Shown here piece by piece: positions 42,186 to 51,936 of a stretch of DNA of 64,000 nucleotides (the first letter of the stretch is position 1; each line of letters starts with the position of its first letter). This DNA is from Paenibacillus fonticola DSM 21315. Lineage in GTDB: Bacteria; Bacillota; Bacilli; Paenibacillales; Paenibacillaceae. The stretch covers positions 1-64,000 of the forward strand of contig NZ_KB907272.1 of assembly GCF_000381905.1 (NCBI RefSeq), given 5' to 3'. A program made the translations under genes and the position numbers. The notes beneath the pieces were generated by a model. It saw nothing but the letters and a program-made list of their open reading frames with translations, was not told the DNA's origin and made no database searches.

Positions 42186-43670
42186 TTGCAGCGTTATTAT
42201 AATAAACTAATCATTATTATTGCGGCAGTGACTATAGTGCTGAAGCAGATCAGCTTGGAGACGGGCCAATGGCTAAGGGATCACCAGGATACTATTCAGA
42301 GCGTGGAGATAGGCATGCATATTCAAGAGAGGGAAATTGTGGTTTCAAATGTGGCGGGGTTCATTCCGGGCAGCCAGGCTCCAGATCATCGGCATGCGAT
42401 TGTTCTATCAGCGCATTTCGATCATGTAGGGTGGAGTGGGAAAGCGAATGAAAAGACGATTTATAGATGAAGTGTAGATAACGCTTCGGGAGTCAGCGCG
42501 CTGTTGCAGCTTGCGTCCATGTTAAGTGAGGCAAAGGCAATGCAAAGTGATGTCATTTTCGCTGCTTTTAACGGGGAAGAATCCGGCATGCTGGGCAGTA
42601 AAGCCTTTGTCAAGCAGCTTGAGGACGATTACGATCATGTATACAACATTAATCTGGACTGCTTAGGCATTGCTGATGGCGGCAGGCTTCTGCTCGTAAG
42701 CAATGAAGCCAATTCTCTCGTAACTGGCCTGCAAGATTATTTTATGAAGCTTGGTATTGACTCTACTACAGACGGATCCTATGGAGATAGCGATCACTTG
42801 TCGTTTGCAGCCGCAGGTTTTCCGGCGGTTACACTATCCCAGGAAAATATCTCGGTCATTCATACCGTTCATGATGTGCCAGATGTATTGGATTATGACC
42901 TGCTCGATCAGTACGTTGGAGCGCTGTCGGCATTTATCCAAGAAGTAGGGGACTCTCCGGAATTGGTGCATGGTGCACCTTCCAGCCAAGTTGCACAAAT
43001 GACTCCTCAGGAGCAGGCGGTCATGAGCAAGCTGATTGAAGAGGCCCAAGAGGAACAGCAGCAGCTGCATTTAGGGGAATACAAGCTTATCGGTTCGGAG
43101 GAAAAGCATATTGTCGTTACTGGTCTATTTGAAAGCTTTGTAAAAGCCCGAGAGGCGGAGCAAGCCGTAAAAGGATTAAAGCTGCCCCAATCGATTCTCA
43201 ATTATCAATTTAGTTCCGTAACTATAAATGCTGATCTGCCTGAGAACGAGTTGACGGAAAATTCCGATATGCAAATCAATACTGTTTATCAAGCGGATAT
43301 CACCATAAATGAAGTAAATAGCGTTGCCTTAACCTACAAAGAACAAAATGGAGAAGGGGTTTCCGTTCAAATTAGTAAAGCTCCGATTGAATTTGAAGAT
43401 CCAAACATGGTTATTACTACCGAGAAGTACGAAGGTCACGAATACGATGTTGTGGACACCGGCAAGTTTATTGTGCTGATGACTGAAGCTACTGTAAAGG
43501 ATGAAACGTACTATCTCCAAATTTACGGCGGCAGGGATCATGTTTATAAAGGAGACGAAGGAGAGGAGCAAGCCTTCGTATTTAATTGGGCAAGCAAAAA
43601 TAAACAACAAGCGTTGAAATGGGTGCACAGCGTACCCTGGAGTCAATTGATTGAAGAAATCGGAATTTAA
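42186..43670 (+). pseudogene. M28-family aminopeptidase, broken by an in-frame TGA and an internal deletion
   Basis: One continuous frame encodes an M28 metallopeptidase (SAHFDHVGW, then SVDNASGVSALLQLA, GEESGMLGSKAF and GDSDHLSF). It carries a TGA stop at 42468-42470 just before VDNASG, where the normal protein has a metal-ligand ADDNASG-like motif. The N-terminus is also wrong: a TTG start after GGAGG leads almost at once into what should be the end of the PA domain, so the signal peptide and most of the PA domain are missing. A C-terminal DUF4367-like domain follows the peptidase domain. The product is almost certainly inactive. Confidence 0.8.
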
Positions 43671-43818
43671 CCGCGCATAGTAGCTGGGATAAATATGCAT
43701 TATTTCAGAAGAGTGGGACACCCTACATTTATAATTCAGTAATTTGTCACAGGGCATTTTACAACTTGGATAGTGGGAAGGATTGAAGGGGTTGGATTTT
43801 TTTCAAGGTAAGGAATCG

Positions 43819-44499
43819 ATGACAGCGATAGAATGGATTCTAAGAGGTATTGTCAGCTTTGTCTTCCTGCTCATTATCGCTAAGTTTATGGGCCAGCGCT
43901 CGATATCTCAATTGAGACTTCTCGATTTCATTATCGCTTTAACGCTTGGAAATATTATCGCTCACCCGCTGTCCGACCAGAAAATCGGATTGAAGGGATC
44001 ATTCATTACTACGGCTATCCTTACCGTGCTATATGTCATAGGAACCTGGCTAAGTTTGAAATGGCCTCGGTTCAATCGGTTTCTGCATCCAGAGCCGATC
44101 ACGCTTATTCAAAACGGTCAAATTCAATTCCATCAATTAGCGAAAGCCAGAATTTCTACGGATTTCTTATTTTCGGAGCTGCGCAAAGAAAAAGTTGAGG
44201 ATATTCAAAAGGTAGCCCTTGCGTTATGGGAGCCTGGGGGAATTGTTTCCGTGTTTATGGATACCCCTTTCCAGCCGGCTACTCCAGCAGACCTAAACTT
44301 GAAGACGCAGCCGTTCGTCATTACAAGACCGATTATTGTAGACGGCCAAATCGAAATGACGCTGCTGCAGGAAATGGGTAAAGACCTCGATTGGCTTGAG
44401 GAGCAGATCGCCAGGGCAAGTGCGGATATTCCCGATGTATTGCTGGCAACCATCAGCGATAATGCGGTCGTGCAGGTGATGAAAAAACATGCTAAATGA
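43819..44499 (+). CDS. DUF421-family membrane protein (YetF/YrbG-like)
   Basis: A 226-residue protein with three N-terminal membrane helices (ILRGIVSFVFLLIIAKFMGQRS, then LLDFIIALTLGNIIAHPL, and a third) and a soluble DUF421 domain (PEPITLIQNGQIQFHQLAKARIS near 92). The family is common in spore-forming Firmicutes; its function is uncertain, and some members take part in germination or spore coat integrity. ATG 43819 has AAGG 5 bases upstream; the TTG at 43783 would add 12 residues and has a worse spacing. Confidence 0.88.
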   Translation: MTAIEWILRGIVSFVFLLIIAKFMGQRSISQLRLLDFIIALTLGNIIAHPLSDQKIGLKGSFITTAILTVLYVIGTWLSLKWPRFNRFLHPEPITLIQNGQIQFHQLAKARISTDFLFSELRKEKVEDIQKVALALWEPGGIVSVFMDTPFQPATPADLNLKTQPFVITRPIIVDGQIEMTLLQEMGKDLDWLEEQIARASADIPDVLLATISDNAVVQVMKKHAK

Positions 44500-44532
44500 T
44501 TCCTTATAAGGTCGAAAGGCTGGTGTCCGTCC

Positions 44533-46122
44533 ATGTTAATAGCGGTTATTGTGCTGTTCATTCTTTTCCTGGTGATGGCGGTTTGGTCGTCCCGCAGGAA
44601 ACAGAAGCCTTTTCCGAAAGAGAAGGACTTGCGCCAAGTAAAATCCAACGCCGGGGCCAGCGCCAAAAAAGTAATTGTTATCGTGGTCGACTCCCTGATG
44701 GCCGAAGCGGTAGATAGAGGTTTGAAGCAAGAGGAGCTTCCCACATTTCAGTTCTTGATCGAGCGAGGTCAATATTACAAGGATATGGTCAGTTCTTTCC
44801 CCACGATGTCCGTGACGATTGACAGTTCCCTCCTCACGGGGGCTTATCCGGATCGTCATCATGTGCCTGGGCTGAACTGGTACTCCGTTCGAGAACATAA
44901 GCTTATCAATTACGGAACCGGCCCGGCGGAAGTCATAAAGATTGGTGTAAACCAGGTGATGGCGGATGCCTTGATGCATTTGAACGGCAGTCACCTGAAC
45001 CCCGAGCTGCCAACCATTTATGAAGATTTGTCACGAGCGGGAAAAAAAACAGGCAGCATCAACGGTCTGATCTATCGCGGTCCTGCTTCTCATACGTTAT
45101 CACTCCCGGCCTGGATGCATGGACCAACGTCCATGCCTGAATCGATTTCGGTCAAGGGTCCGGACTTCCTGGCATTAGGCTCGCTAACCAACCCGCTGGA
45201 AGGGATCGAAGATCTTCCCGGCAGCATCATCCACCGTCTGGGCATTAACAGTGAATTTTCGATCTCCACTGCGAGCTATTTAATCAAGGAAGATAAGCTT
45301 CCCGACTTTTTGTATATATACCTGCCCGATATGGATCAGCAGATTCATAAGAAAGGGCCGTCCGATCTAAAGAGTCTGAAGGATACCGACCATCAGCTCC
45401 AGACCTTATTGCAAAATTTCGGATCATTGGAAAATGCGCTGGAAAAGGCGATCATCGTCATTATCGGTGATAGCGGCATGACTGAAATCTTGCCTGCGAA
45501 TGAAAATCCAGTGGTCGAATTATTCCCTTTGCTGCAAGCTTTTAACGTCTTCTCCCAGGGGGAGGCCATGACGGACGAGACGGAAATCGTTCTGGCCGTG
45601 AATGAGACGATGGCATATGTCTACAACCTGAAGGCTCGGGATGCCAGAGATATTGCCGAGGCTATCAGGGCCGATTCGCGCATCGATATCATTGCCTGGA
45701 GAGATGGAGATTGGATATGCGTCAGTGACGGCGCCTCCAAAGAGCTCCGGTTCAAAACGGGCGGGGAGCTGACGGACACTTATAAGCAATCATGGACGAT
45801 TGAAGGGGAGCCGCAAGCATTGGATCTAAAAATCAATCACGAGCGGCAAACCTTGGATTACGAGCGGTACCCCGATGTGCTGCAAAGATTATACGGAGCT
45901 TTGCATTCGCACGACGGCGATTTCCTGGTCGTGGCCGCCAAACCAGGATATGAGCTGGCTGATCAACATTCGCCAACCCACAAGGGCGGAGGCAGCCACG
46001 GCTCTCTTGGACATGCAGAGTCGCTTGTGCCGTTGATTATCAGCGGCACGGAAGAACGGCCCGAAAATTTGCGGATCGTTGATTTAAAGGCTTTCCTGCA
46101 GAAGCTTGTGACGAAACAATAG
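44533..46122 (+). CDS. Membrane-anchored phosphodiesterase / alkaline phosphatase-superfamily protein
   Basis: A 529-residue protein with one N-terminal membrane helix (LIAVIVLFILFLVMAVW). A type I phosphodiesterase/nucleotide pyrophosphatase domain follows. Metal and nucleophile residues are seen in VVDSLMAEAVD near 50, FPTMSVTIDSSLLTGAYPD near 90 with the nucleophile Thr or Ser, YLPDMDQQIHKKG near 265 and IVIIGDSGMTE near 308; the last metal His is in GSHGSLGHAESL near 490. It is likely to face outward and cleave phosphodiesters; the substrate is unknown. It starts 33 bases after the DUF421 gene. Confidence 0.87.
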   Translation: MLIAVIVLFILFLVMAVWSSRRKQKPFPKEKDLRQVKSNAGASAKKVIVIVVDSLMAEAVDRGLKQEELPTFQFLIERGQYYKDMVSSFPTMSVTIDSSLLTGAYPDRHHVPGLNWYSVREHKLINYGTGPAEVIKIGVNQVMADALMHLNGSHLNPELPTIYEDLSRAGKKTGSINGLIYRGPASHTLSLPAWMHGPTSMPESISVKGPDFLALGSLTNPLEGIEDLPGSIIHRLGINSEFSISTASYLIKEDKLPDFLYIYLPDMDQQIHKKGPSDLKSLKDTDHQLQTLLQNFGSLENALEKAIIVIIGDSGMTEILPANENPVVELFPLLQAFNVFSQGEAMTDETEIVLAVNETMAYVYNLKARDARDIAEAIRADSRIDIIAWRDGDWICVSDGASKELRFKTGGELTDTYKQSWTIEGEPQALDLKINHERQTLDYERYPDVLQRLYGALHSHDGDFLVVAAKPGYELADQHSPTHKGGGSHGSLGHAESLVPLIISGTEERPENLRIVDLKAFLQKLVTKQ

Positions 46123-46228
46123 GCAGCAAATCAGCGCAGCTCCCGATAACTACCCGGCGCGTGAAAAAGACAGTATACTAAGTATGAAGAATAAACCGGG
46201 AATGGAAAAAGGGAGTAACGATGATTAG

Positions 46229-47209
46229 ATGATTAAAACAATTTCAGATATTGCAGCAATTGCAGGCGTGGCCAAAAGCACGGTATCCCGTTATTTAAAC
46301 GGCGGTTCAGTCAGTCAAGCTACGCGGCAGCGCATCGAAAAAGTGATTAGGGAGCATCATTATGTTCCGAATACTTTTGCTCAAAGCTTGAAAGCGAGAA
46401 GAACGAATATCATTGGCACCGTAGTGCCGCGTCTCGATTCTTTTGCTACTTCCCAAACGCTGATGGGCATTGACGAAGAGCTGCGCAGCGCCAATTTTCA
46501 AATGCTGATCTCAAATACGAGTCAGGATATGGAACGGGAAATCGAAGCGATCTATGATTTTGCCCGGCAGAAGGTTTCGGGGATCATTTTACTGGCCGCC
46601 CAAGTGAATGAGGAGCATCTTAAAGCGGCAGGCGAGATCAACATTCCGATATTATTGGTCGGACAGGAGCATTCTCAGCTGTATAGCCTGATCCATGATG
46701 ACTTTCATGCGGGCTACAAAATAGGACGGCATGTACTGGAAATGGGTCATCGGCAAATGGCCTATCTTGGAGTAACGGAGAAGGATATTTCCGTGGGCAT
46801 CCGGAGAAAAGAGGGCTTTAAAAAGAGCCTGGAAGGTACGGAGTGCTCGGTCTCCTATTATGAAACAGGCTTTAGAATGACGGATGCGATGGCAGCGGCA
46901 TCGCAGATTCTGGATGAAAGCACGCCTTCCATCATCGTATGCGCCACGGATAACATTGCGCTCGGGGTCATGAAAGCCGCATACCTCCGGCAAATCATCA
47001 TCCCTTCGGACTTGTCGGTGACAGGCTTTGGAGGCTATGACATAACGGAAATTATCCATCCTACGCTGACTACGGTACGATATTTTTACAAAGAAGCAGG
47101 ACAAGCTGCAGCGCGCAATATTATCAAGCTCGTGAGGGATGAGGAAATGGATCAAGTTACCATGCTGGATACCGAGCTCCTTGAGCGAGAAAGCGTTGAC
47201 AAACGGTAA
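46229..47209 (+). CDS. scrR: LacI-family repressor of the sucrose operon
   Basis: A 326-residue repressor. The HTH is TISDIAAIAGVAKSTVSRYLNGG, with the hinge RTNIIGTVVPRLDS, then a periplasmic-binding-like sensor domain. Upstream a three-codon frame (ATG ATT AGA TGA at 46221-46232) overlaps the start and takes the ribosome site GGGAG, so translation may be coupled. It lies directly upstream of three GGAACCGGTTCC operators and the scr operon. Its effector is probably fructose or a phosphorylated sugar, as in other ScrR proteins. Confidence 0.88.
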   Translation: MIKTISDIAAIAGVAKSTVSRYLNGGSVSQATRQRIEKVIREHHYVPNTFAQSLKARRTNIIGTVVPRLDSFATSQTLMGIDEELRSANFQMLISNTSQDMEREIEAIYDFARQKVSGIILLAAQVNEEHLKAAGEINIPILLVGQEHSQLYSLIHDDFHAGYKIGRHVLEMGHRQMAYLGVTEKDISVGIRRKEGFKKSLEGTECSVSYYETGFRMTDAMAAASQILDESTPSIIVCATDNIALGVMKAAYLRQIIIPSDLSVTGFGGYDITEIIHPTLTTVRYFYKEAGQAAARNIIKLVRDEEMDQVTMLDTELLERESVDKR

Positions 47210-47230
47210 AACGGTGTTTATAATTCGAGA

Positions 47231-47338
47231 CAGAACCGGTTCCATAATTCACTGCAATTTGCTTTAGAGTTATGGGACATCTTTTATAGCATATTTGGAA
47301 CCGGTTCCTCTTTTTCACACGAAAATGGAACCGGTTCT
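47231..47338 (+). promoter_or_regulatory. Three LacI-type operators and promoter of the scr operon
   Basis: Three 12-bp palindromes of the form RGAACCGGTTCY are found at 47231-47242, 47297-47308 and 47327-47338. The middle one, GGAACCGGTTCC, is perfect. They fit the LacI-family consensus with a central CG. TTTAGA near 47264 and TATAGC near 47286 could be the -35 and -10, placing one operator upstream and two downstream. Spacing of 66 and 30 bases between centres would allow looping. Confidence 0.85.
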
Positions 47339-47376
47339 ACAGACTCTCGGAAATAGAGGGGAGATGGAGGCATTCG

Positions 47377-48846
47377 ATGACAGCATCAAGGGAAGAAAAA
47401 TACAGAAAAATGGAGCAGGCGGTGCCTGGGGAGCTGGAAAAGCTTCAGGAGCTGGTTAACAATTGCCCATGGAGGCAAACCTATCATATTCAGCCCCCGT
47501 ATGGCCTGTTGAACGATCCTAACGGTTTTACATTCTATCAAGGCGAGTATCATTTATTTTATCAATGGTTTCCTTTGGGAACATTTCATGGCATGAAATA
47601 TTGGTATCATACGAAATCGAAGGATTTGGCCCACTGGGACAATGTCGGCATTGGGATTGAGCCTGGTTATCCACATGATTCTCACGGGGCATATTCCGGA
47701 AGCGGGATCGTTAAGGACGGCAAGCTGTATTTAATGTATACAGGCAATACGCGAGACGAACAATGGAACAGGCATCCTTATCAGAACCTGGCGATCATGG
47801 ACAGCAGCGGCATGATTACGAAAATAGACCATCCTGTGATCGACTCAGTGCCCCCTGGCTACACGGATCACTTCAGGGATCCGAAGGTGTGGAGCAGTAA
47901 CGGTGAATATTATTGCGTTCTGGGAGCGCAGCGAACCAATGGCACCGGTTGCGCCGTGCTGTACAAATCTCAGGATCTGAAAGCATGGAGCTTTGAAGGC
48001 GAAATCTCTACAAAGCTGACTGATTTTGGATATATGTGGGAGTGCCCGGATTATTTCGAACTGGATGGACAGGGTGTATTGTTGTTTTCACCGCAAGGCA
48101 TCGAACCGCACGGAGATTATTATCAGAACATATTCCAATCGGGTTATATTGTCGGTCAGCCGCTTGATCTGACAATAAGCAAGCTTGAGCATGGGGAATT
48201 CCAAGAGCTGGACAGGGGCTTTGACTTCTACGCGCAGCAAACGACGGCAGCAGCAGACGGGCGGAGGATCCTTGTAGGCTGGATGGGGCTTCCCGATGCC
48301 AATTATCCGACGGACAATCACGGGTGGGCCAATTGCCTGACTCTGCCGAGAGAATTGACGCTCCGTGGTGGCAAAATCCTTCAGCGTCCGGTTAGGGAGC
48401 TGGAGAAGCTGCGAAAGCAAGGGGTCAAGAGTGAAGCCGTTTTGCAGGATGAGACAAAGAGTTTTACCGGATTCGAGGGAACCACTTATGAACTGGTTTG
48501 TGAATTTACCAATACGGATGCTGCGCGATTCGGCATTGAGTTTCGGGCAGGAGAGAACGAGAAAACGGTGCTGGCGTATGATCGGAATTCGAAGAAGGTC
48601 ATTTTGGACAGATCATTATCCGGTTACCCTGTTGCCGTGGAATACGGAAGCGTACGGCGCTGCCATCTGGATGCGGAGAACATTAAGTTCCAGCTTTATG
48701 TAGACACCTCGTCCGTAGAGATCTTCGTCAACGATGGGGAAGAGGTGTTTACGAGCCGTATTTTCCCTAGTCGGGAAAGTACGCAAATCCGCTTTTTTGC
48801 ACAAGGAGGAACGGCTGCTTGCCGAGCATCGCTATGGAAAATATAG
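47377..48846 (+). CDS. scrB: Sucrose-6-phosphate hydrolase
   Basis: A 489-residue GH32 enzyme that splits sucrose-6-phosphate into glucose-6-phosphate and fructose. The catalytic nucleophile is the Asp in LLNDPNGFTFY near residue 44; the transition-state Asp lies in the FRDPKVW motif near 167, and the acid/base Glu in WECPDYFEL near 222. The C-terminal beta-sandwich domain (SSVEIFVNDGEEVFTSRIFP) is complete. GGAGG precedes the ATG. It is the first gene after the operators. Confidence 0.95.
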   Translation: MTASREEKYRKMEQAVPGELEKLQELVNNCPWRQTYHIQPPYGLLNDPNGFTFYQGEYHLFYQWFPLGTFHGMKYWYHTKSKDLAHWDNVGIGIEPGYPHDSHGAYSGSGIVKDGKLYLMYTGNTRDEQWNRHPYQNLAIMDSSGMITKIDHPVIDSVPPGYTDHFRDPKVWSSNGEYYCVLGAQRTNGTGCAVLYKSQDLKAWSFEGEISTKLTDFGYMWECPDYFELDGQGVLLFSPQGIEPHGDYYQNIFQSGYIVGQPLDLTISKLEHGEFQELDRGFDFYAQQTTAAADGRRILVGWMGLPDANYPTDNHGWANCLTLPRELTLRGGKILQRPVRELEKLRKQGVKSEAVLQDETKSFTGFEGTTYELVCEFTNTDAARFGIEFRAGENEKTVLAYDRNSKKVILDRSLSGYPVAVEYGSVRRCHLDAENIKFQLYVDTSSVEIFVNDGEEVFTSRIFPSRESTQIRFFAQGGTAACRASLWKI

Positions 48847-48893
48847 CTCTCAAACAAAACGGATTTGAATATAACACGGGGGGCGGTGACAAC

Positions 48894-49895
48894 GTGGGAC
48901 AGTTATTTGCAATCGGAGAAGTGTTAATTGATTTTATCCCCTTACAAAAAGGGAGCGCGCTGAAGGACGTACAGGCCTTTGAACGAGCGGCAGGAGGCGC
49001 GCCAGCCAACGTAGCGGCTTCTGTCGCCAAGCTTGGCGGGCACGCCTCCATGCTGACCAAGCTGGGAAAGGACGCTTTTGGGGATTACTTAATCGAGCAG
49101 CTGGCTCATGCGGGAGTAAGGACAGATTTTATTCGACGAACAGACGAGGCCAACACGGGTTTGGCGTTCGTATCGCTGCGGGAGGACGGAGAGAGGGATT
49201 TTTCCTTTTATCGCAGCCCCTCGGCTGATTTGCTATTGTCCGAAGACGAAATTGATCCGGGTATTTTCGGTACGAATGATATTTTGCATTTCGGCTCGGT
49301 CGATCTTGTGGAAAGTCCAATGAAGCAGGCGCATTTGAAAGCGATTCATGCAGTAAAAAGTCAGGGAGGGCTCATCAGCTTCGACCCGAACGTCCGGCTT
49401 CCTTTGTGGCATAGTCCGGAGGAGTGCCGAAGAACGATTCAAGACTTTATTCCCGCCGCCCATCTTATAAAGATTTCTGAAGATGAATTGGAGTTCATTA
49501 CGGGTATAACGTCAAAGAAGGAGGCGATTGCTTCCTTGTTTCAAGGAGATGTCCAAGCCGTTGTGTATACCAGAGGGAAAGAGGGAGCGGAGCTTTATCT
49601 TTCTGCGGATGAGAAGTATAAGGGGCGAGGATTTAACGTCAAAGTTCAGGACACGACGGGGGCCGGCGATGCGTTTGTCGGAGGTTTTCTGTATAAGCTG
49701 CTGGAAAATGGGACTGCGCAGGACAACATCACAGAGGTGCTTCGCGTGCATCATGATGAAATACTGGAGTTTGCCAATGCCAGCGGAGCATGGACAACTG
49801 CGGGTAAAGGCGCAATTCCTGCTCTTCCTAGCCAGGCGGACGTGCATAAATTAATTGAAATGCAATCGAACAAGGGGATGATGACGAATGTCTGA
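48894..49895 (+). CDS. scrK: Fructokinase, PfkB family
   Basis: A 333-residue kinase that phosphorylates the fructose released by ScrB. PfkB signatures are GGAPANVAASVAKLGG near residue 31 and DTTGAGDAFVGGFLYKL near 250, with the catalytic Asp in GAGDAF. GTG 48894 follows GGGGGCGGTG and gives the family's usual N-terminus (GQLFAIGEVLIDFIP); the longer frame beginning at 48819 would overlap scrB and has no ribosome site. It overlaps the scrA start by eight bases. Confidence 0.93.
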   Translation: MGQLFAIGEVLIDFIPLQKGSALKDVQAFERAAGGAPANVAASVAKLGGHASMLTKLGKDAFGDYLIEQLAHAGVRTDFIRRTDEANTGLAFVSLREDGERDFSFYRSPSADLLLSEDEIDPGIFGTNDILHFGSVDLVESPMKQAHLKAIHAVKSQGGLISFDPNVRLPLWHSPEECRRTIQDFIPAAHLIKISEDELEFITGITSKKEAIASLFQGDVQAVVYTRGKEGAELYLSADEKYKGRGFNVKVQDTTGAGDAFVGGFLYKLLENGTAQDNITEVLRVHHDEILEFANASGAWTTAGKGAIPALPSQADVHKLIEMQSNKGMMTNV

Positions 49896-51894
49896 AAATC
49901 GGGATATTGCCAAACAGGTCGTAGAGGCGGTCGGCGGCAAGGATAATATTGCATCCTTTGCGCATTGCGCTACGAGACTGCGGATTATGGTACATGACAA
50001 AGATTTGATCGATCAGACTAGAGTAGAGAATATTGATAAGGTAAAAGGAGCCTTCTTCAACTCCGGGCAGTTCCAAGTTATTTTTGGGACCGGCACAGTG
50101 AACCGGATCTTTGAAGAGGTGGAGAATCTCGGAATTACAGGCACAACAAAAGAAGATATTAAAAGCCAAAGCAAGAAGCAAGGAAACGTCTTTCAAAGAT
50201 CGATCCGCACGTTCGGCGACGTATTCGTGCCGATCATTCCGGTGCTCGTGGCTACGGGATTGTTCATGGGATTACGCGGTTTGCTTACGCAAGAGCAGAT
50301 TCTGTCTGTCTTTGGGATGACTGCTGCGGATATTCCAGCAAACTTCCTGCTCTTTACCCAAGTATTAACCGATACTGCCTTTGCCTTCCTGCCCGCGCTT
50401 GTAGCATGGTCTGCATTCCGGGTATTCGGAGGCAGCCCGATTCTGGGTATTGTCCTGGGATTAATGCTGGTCAATCCAGCGCTTCCAAATGCTTACAGCG
50501 TGGCCAATGGTTCAGCTGAAGCCTTAGTCATGCTCGGCTTTATACCGGTGGTCGGGTATCAGGGCTCTGTGCTTCCTGCCTTTTTCATGGGTCTGCTGGG
50601 CGCAAAGTTTGAAAAAATGCTGAGAAAACGCGTACCTGAAGCGTTGGATCTGATTTTGACGCCGTTTATCACACTGCTCGTCATGATAACTCTGGGACTT
50701 TTCGTCGTCGGCCCTATTTTCCATTCCTTGGAGGAATGGGTGCTGCATGGAACCACATTTATTTTGGGTCTTCCTTTCGGCATTGCGGGATTAGTTATCG
50801 GTTTCTTCAATCAAATCATTGTCGTGACGGGTGTTCATCATATTTTTAATTTTCTGGAAATACAGCTGCTGGAGCAGTTCGGCTCCAATCCGTTTAACGC
50901 ATTGGTCACGAGCGCCATGGCTGCCCAGGGTGCAGCGTGCCTGGCGGTAGGCTTGAAAACCAAAAACGTCAAGCTGAAATCTCTCGCTTTGCCATCCTCG
51001 CTATCCGCTTTCTTAGGAATTACGGAGCCGGCGATCTTCGGCGTCAATTTGCGGTACATGAAGCCGTTTGTCATGGGATTGATCGGCGGGGCCGTCGGCG
51101 GCTTCCTGGCATCGTTGTCCGGTCTGGCCGCGACAGGAATGGCGATTACAGTTATACCGGGAACGCTTCTTTATCTGAACGATCAGCTTCCGATGTACAT
51201 CCTATGCAACCTGATTGCCATGGCAATCGCATTTATATTGACGTGGCTATTTGGTTATAAGGATGAAGCAGCGGCGGAGTTGACAGCAGTTTCTGCAGCG
51301 GCGAATTCCCCGGAACAGGCTGGTGCACAGGTTGAATCAAGCTTAGCCGAGGTGGTTACTGCGGAATCTAGCCAAGTGACTGTGGAACCTAGCCTAATCA
51401 CAGCGCCTTCTTCAATAGATGTGCTGAATATTCCATCTCCCATTTCAGGAAAACTGCTGGCGCTGGAAGACGTTCCCGATCCGGCTTTTGCCCAGAAGCA
51501 TATGGGGGATGGGTTTGCGGTTGAACCGTCCGAAGGCAAACTATTCGCCCCGTTTGACGGCGAAGTCGCTCACATTATGAATAAGAGCAAGCATGCAATC
51601 ATCCTGGCCCGCGAAAGCGGCATGCAGCTCTTGATTCATATCGGAATCAACACCGTCTCCTTAAAAGGAGAGGGATTTACGACTCATGTCCAGACCGGCG
51701 ACACCGTAAAAGCAGGCCAACTGCTCATTGAGTTCGATGTCGGTGCCATTCAACAGGCCGGACTTTCCACGGTTACTCCCGTAATTGTTCCTTCGGGAAC
51801 GGAGCAGGTCGCTGGACTGACTGTTAAGGCAAGCCAAGGCCCAGTAACGGCCAATAAAGAGGTCGTGATGGACGTTCAGTTCACAACGAAGTAA
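49888..51894 (+). CDS. scrA: Sucrose-specific PTS permease, EIIBCA
   Basis: A 668-residue three-domain PTS protein. EIIB (about 1-85) has its Cys in FAHCATRLRIMV. EIIC (about 105-460) has around ten helices. A Ser/Ala/Glu-rich linker (about 465-515) leads to a glucose-type EIIA (about 516-655), with the active His in LLIHIGINTVSLKG. It imports sucrose as sucrose-6-phosphate. Many Firmicute sucrose permeases lack EIIA and borrow it; here it is fused. The specificity is supported by scrB and scrK in the same operon. Confidence 0.92.
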   Translation: MSENRDIAKQVVEAVGGKDNIASFAHCATRLRIMVHDKDLIDQTRVENIDKVKGAFFNSGQFQVIFGTGTVNRIFEEVENLGITGTTKEDIKSQSKKQGNVFQRSIRTFGDVFVPIIPVLVATGLFMGLRGLLTQEQILSVFGMTAADIPANFLLFTQVLTDTAFAFLPALVAWSAFRVFGGSPILGIVLGLMLVNPALPNAYSVANGSAEALVMLGFIPVVGYQGSVLPAFFMGLLGAKFEKMLRKRVPEALDLILTPFITLLVMITLGLFVVGPIFHSLEEWVLHGTTFILGLPFGIAGLVIGFFNQIIVVTGVHHIFNFLEIQLLEQFGSNPFNALVTSAMAAQGAACLAVGLKTKNVKLKSLALPSSLSAFLGITEPAIFGVNLRYMKPFVMGLIGGAVGGFLASLSGLAATGMAITVIPGTLLYLNDQLPMYILCNLIAMAIAFILTWLFGYKDEAAAELTAVSAAANSPEQAGAQVESSLAEVVTAESSQVTVEPSLITAPSSIDVLNIPSPISGKLLALEDVPDPAFAQKHMGDGFAVEPSEGKLFAPFDGEVAHIMNKSKHAIILARESGMQLLIHIGINTVSLKGEGFTTHVQTGDTVKAGQLLIEFDVGAIQQAGLSTVTPVIVPSGTEQVAGLTVKASQGPVTANKEVVMDVQFTTK

Positions 51895-51899
51895 TTGGC

Positions 51900-51935
51900 A
51901 AAGACCAACGCTGTGATGCGTTGGTCTTTTTTTGT
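51900..51935. terminator. Bidirectional terminator between scrA and the secreted protein gene
   Basis: AAAGACCAACGC pairs perfectly with GCGTTGGTCTTT around TGTGAT, with T bases after it and A/T-rich flanks. It lies between two converging genes and can serve both. Confidence 0.93.
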
Positions 51936-51936
51936 A

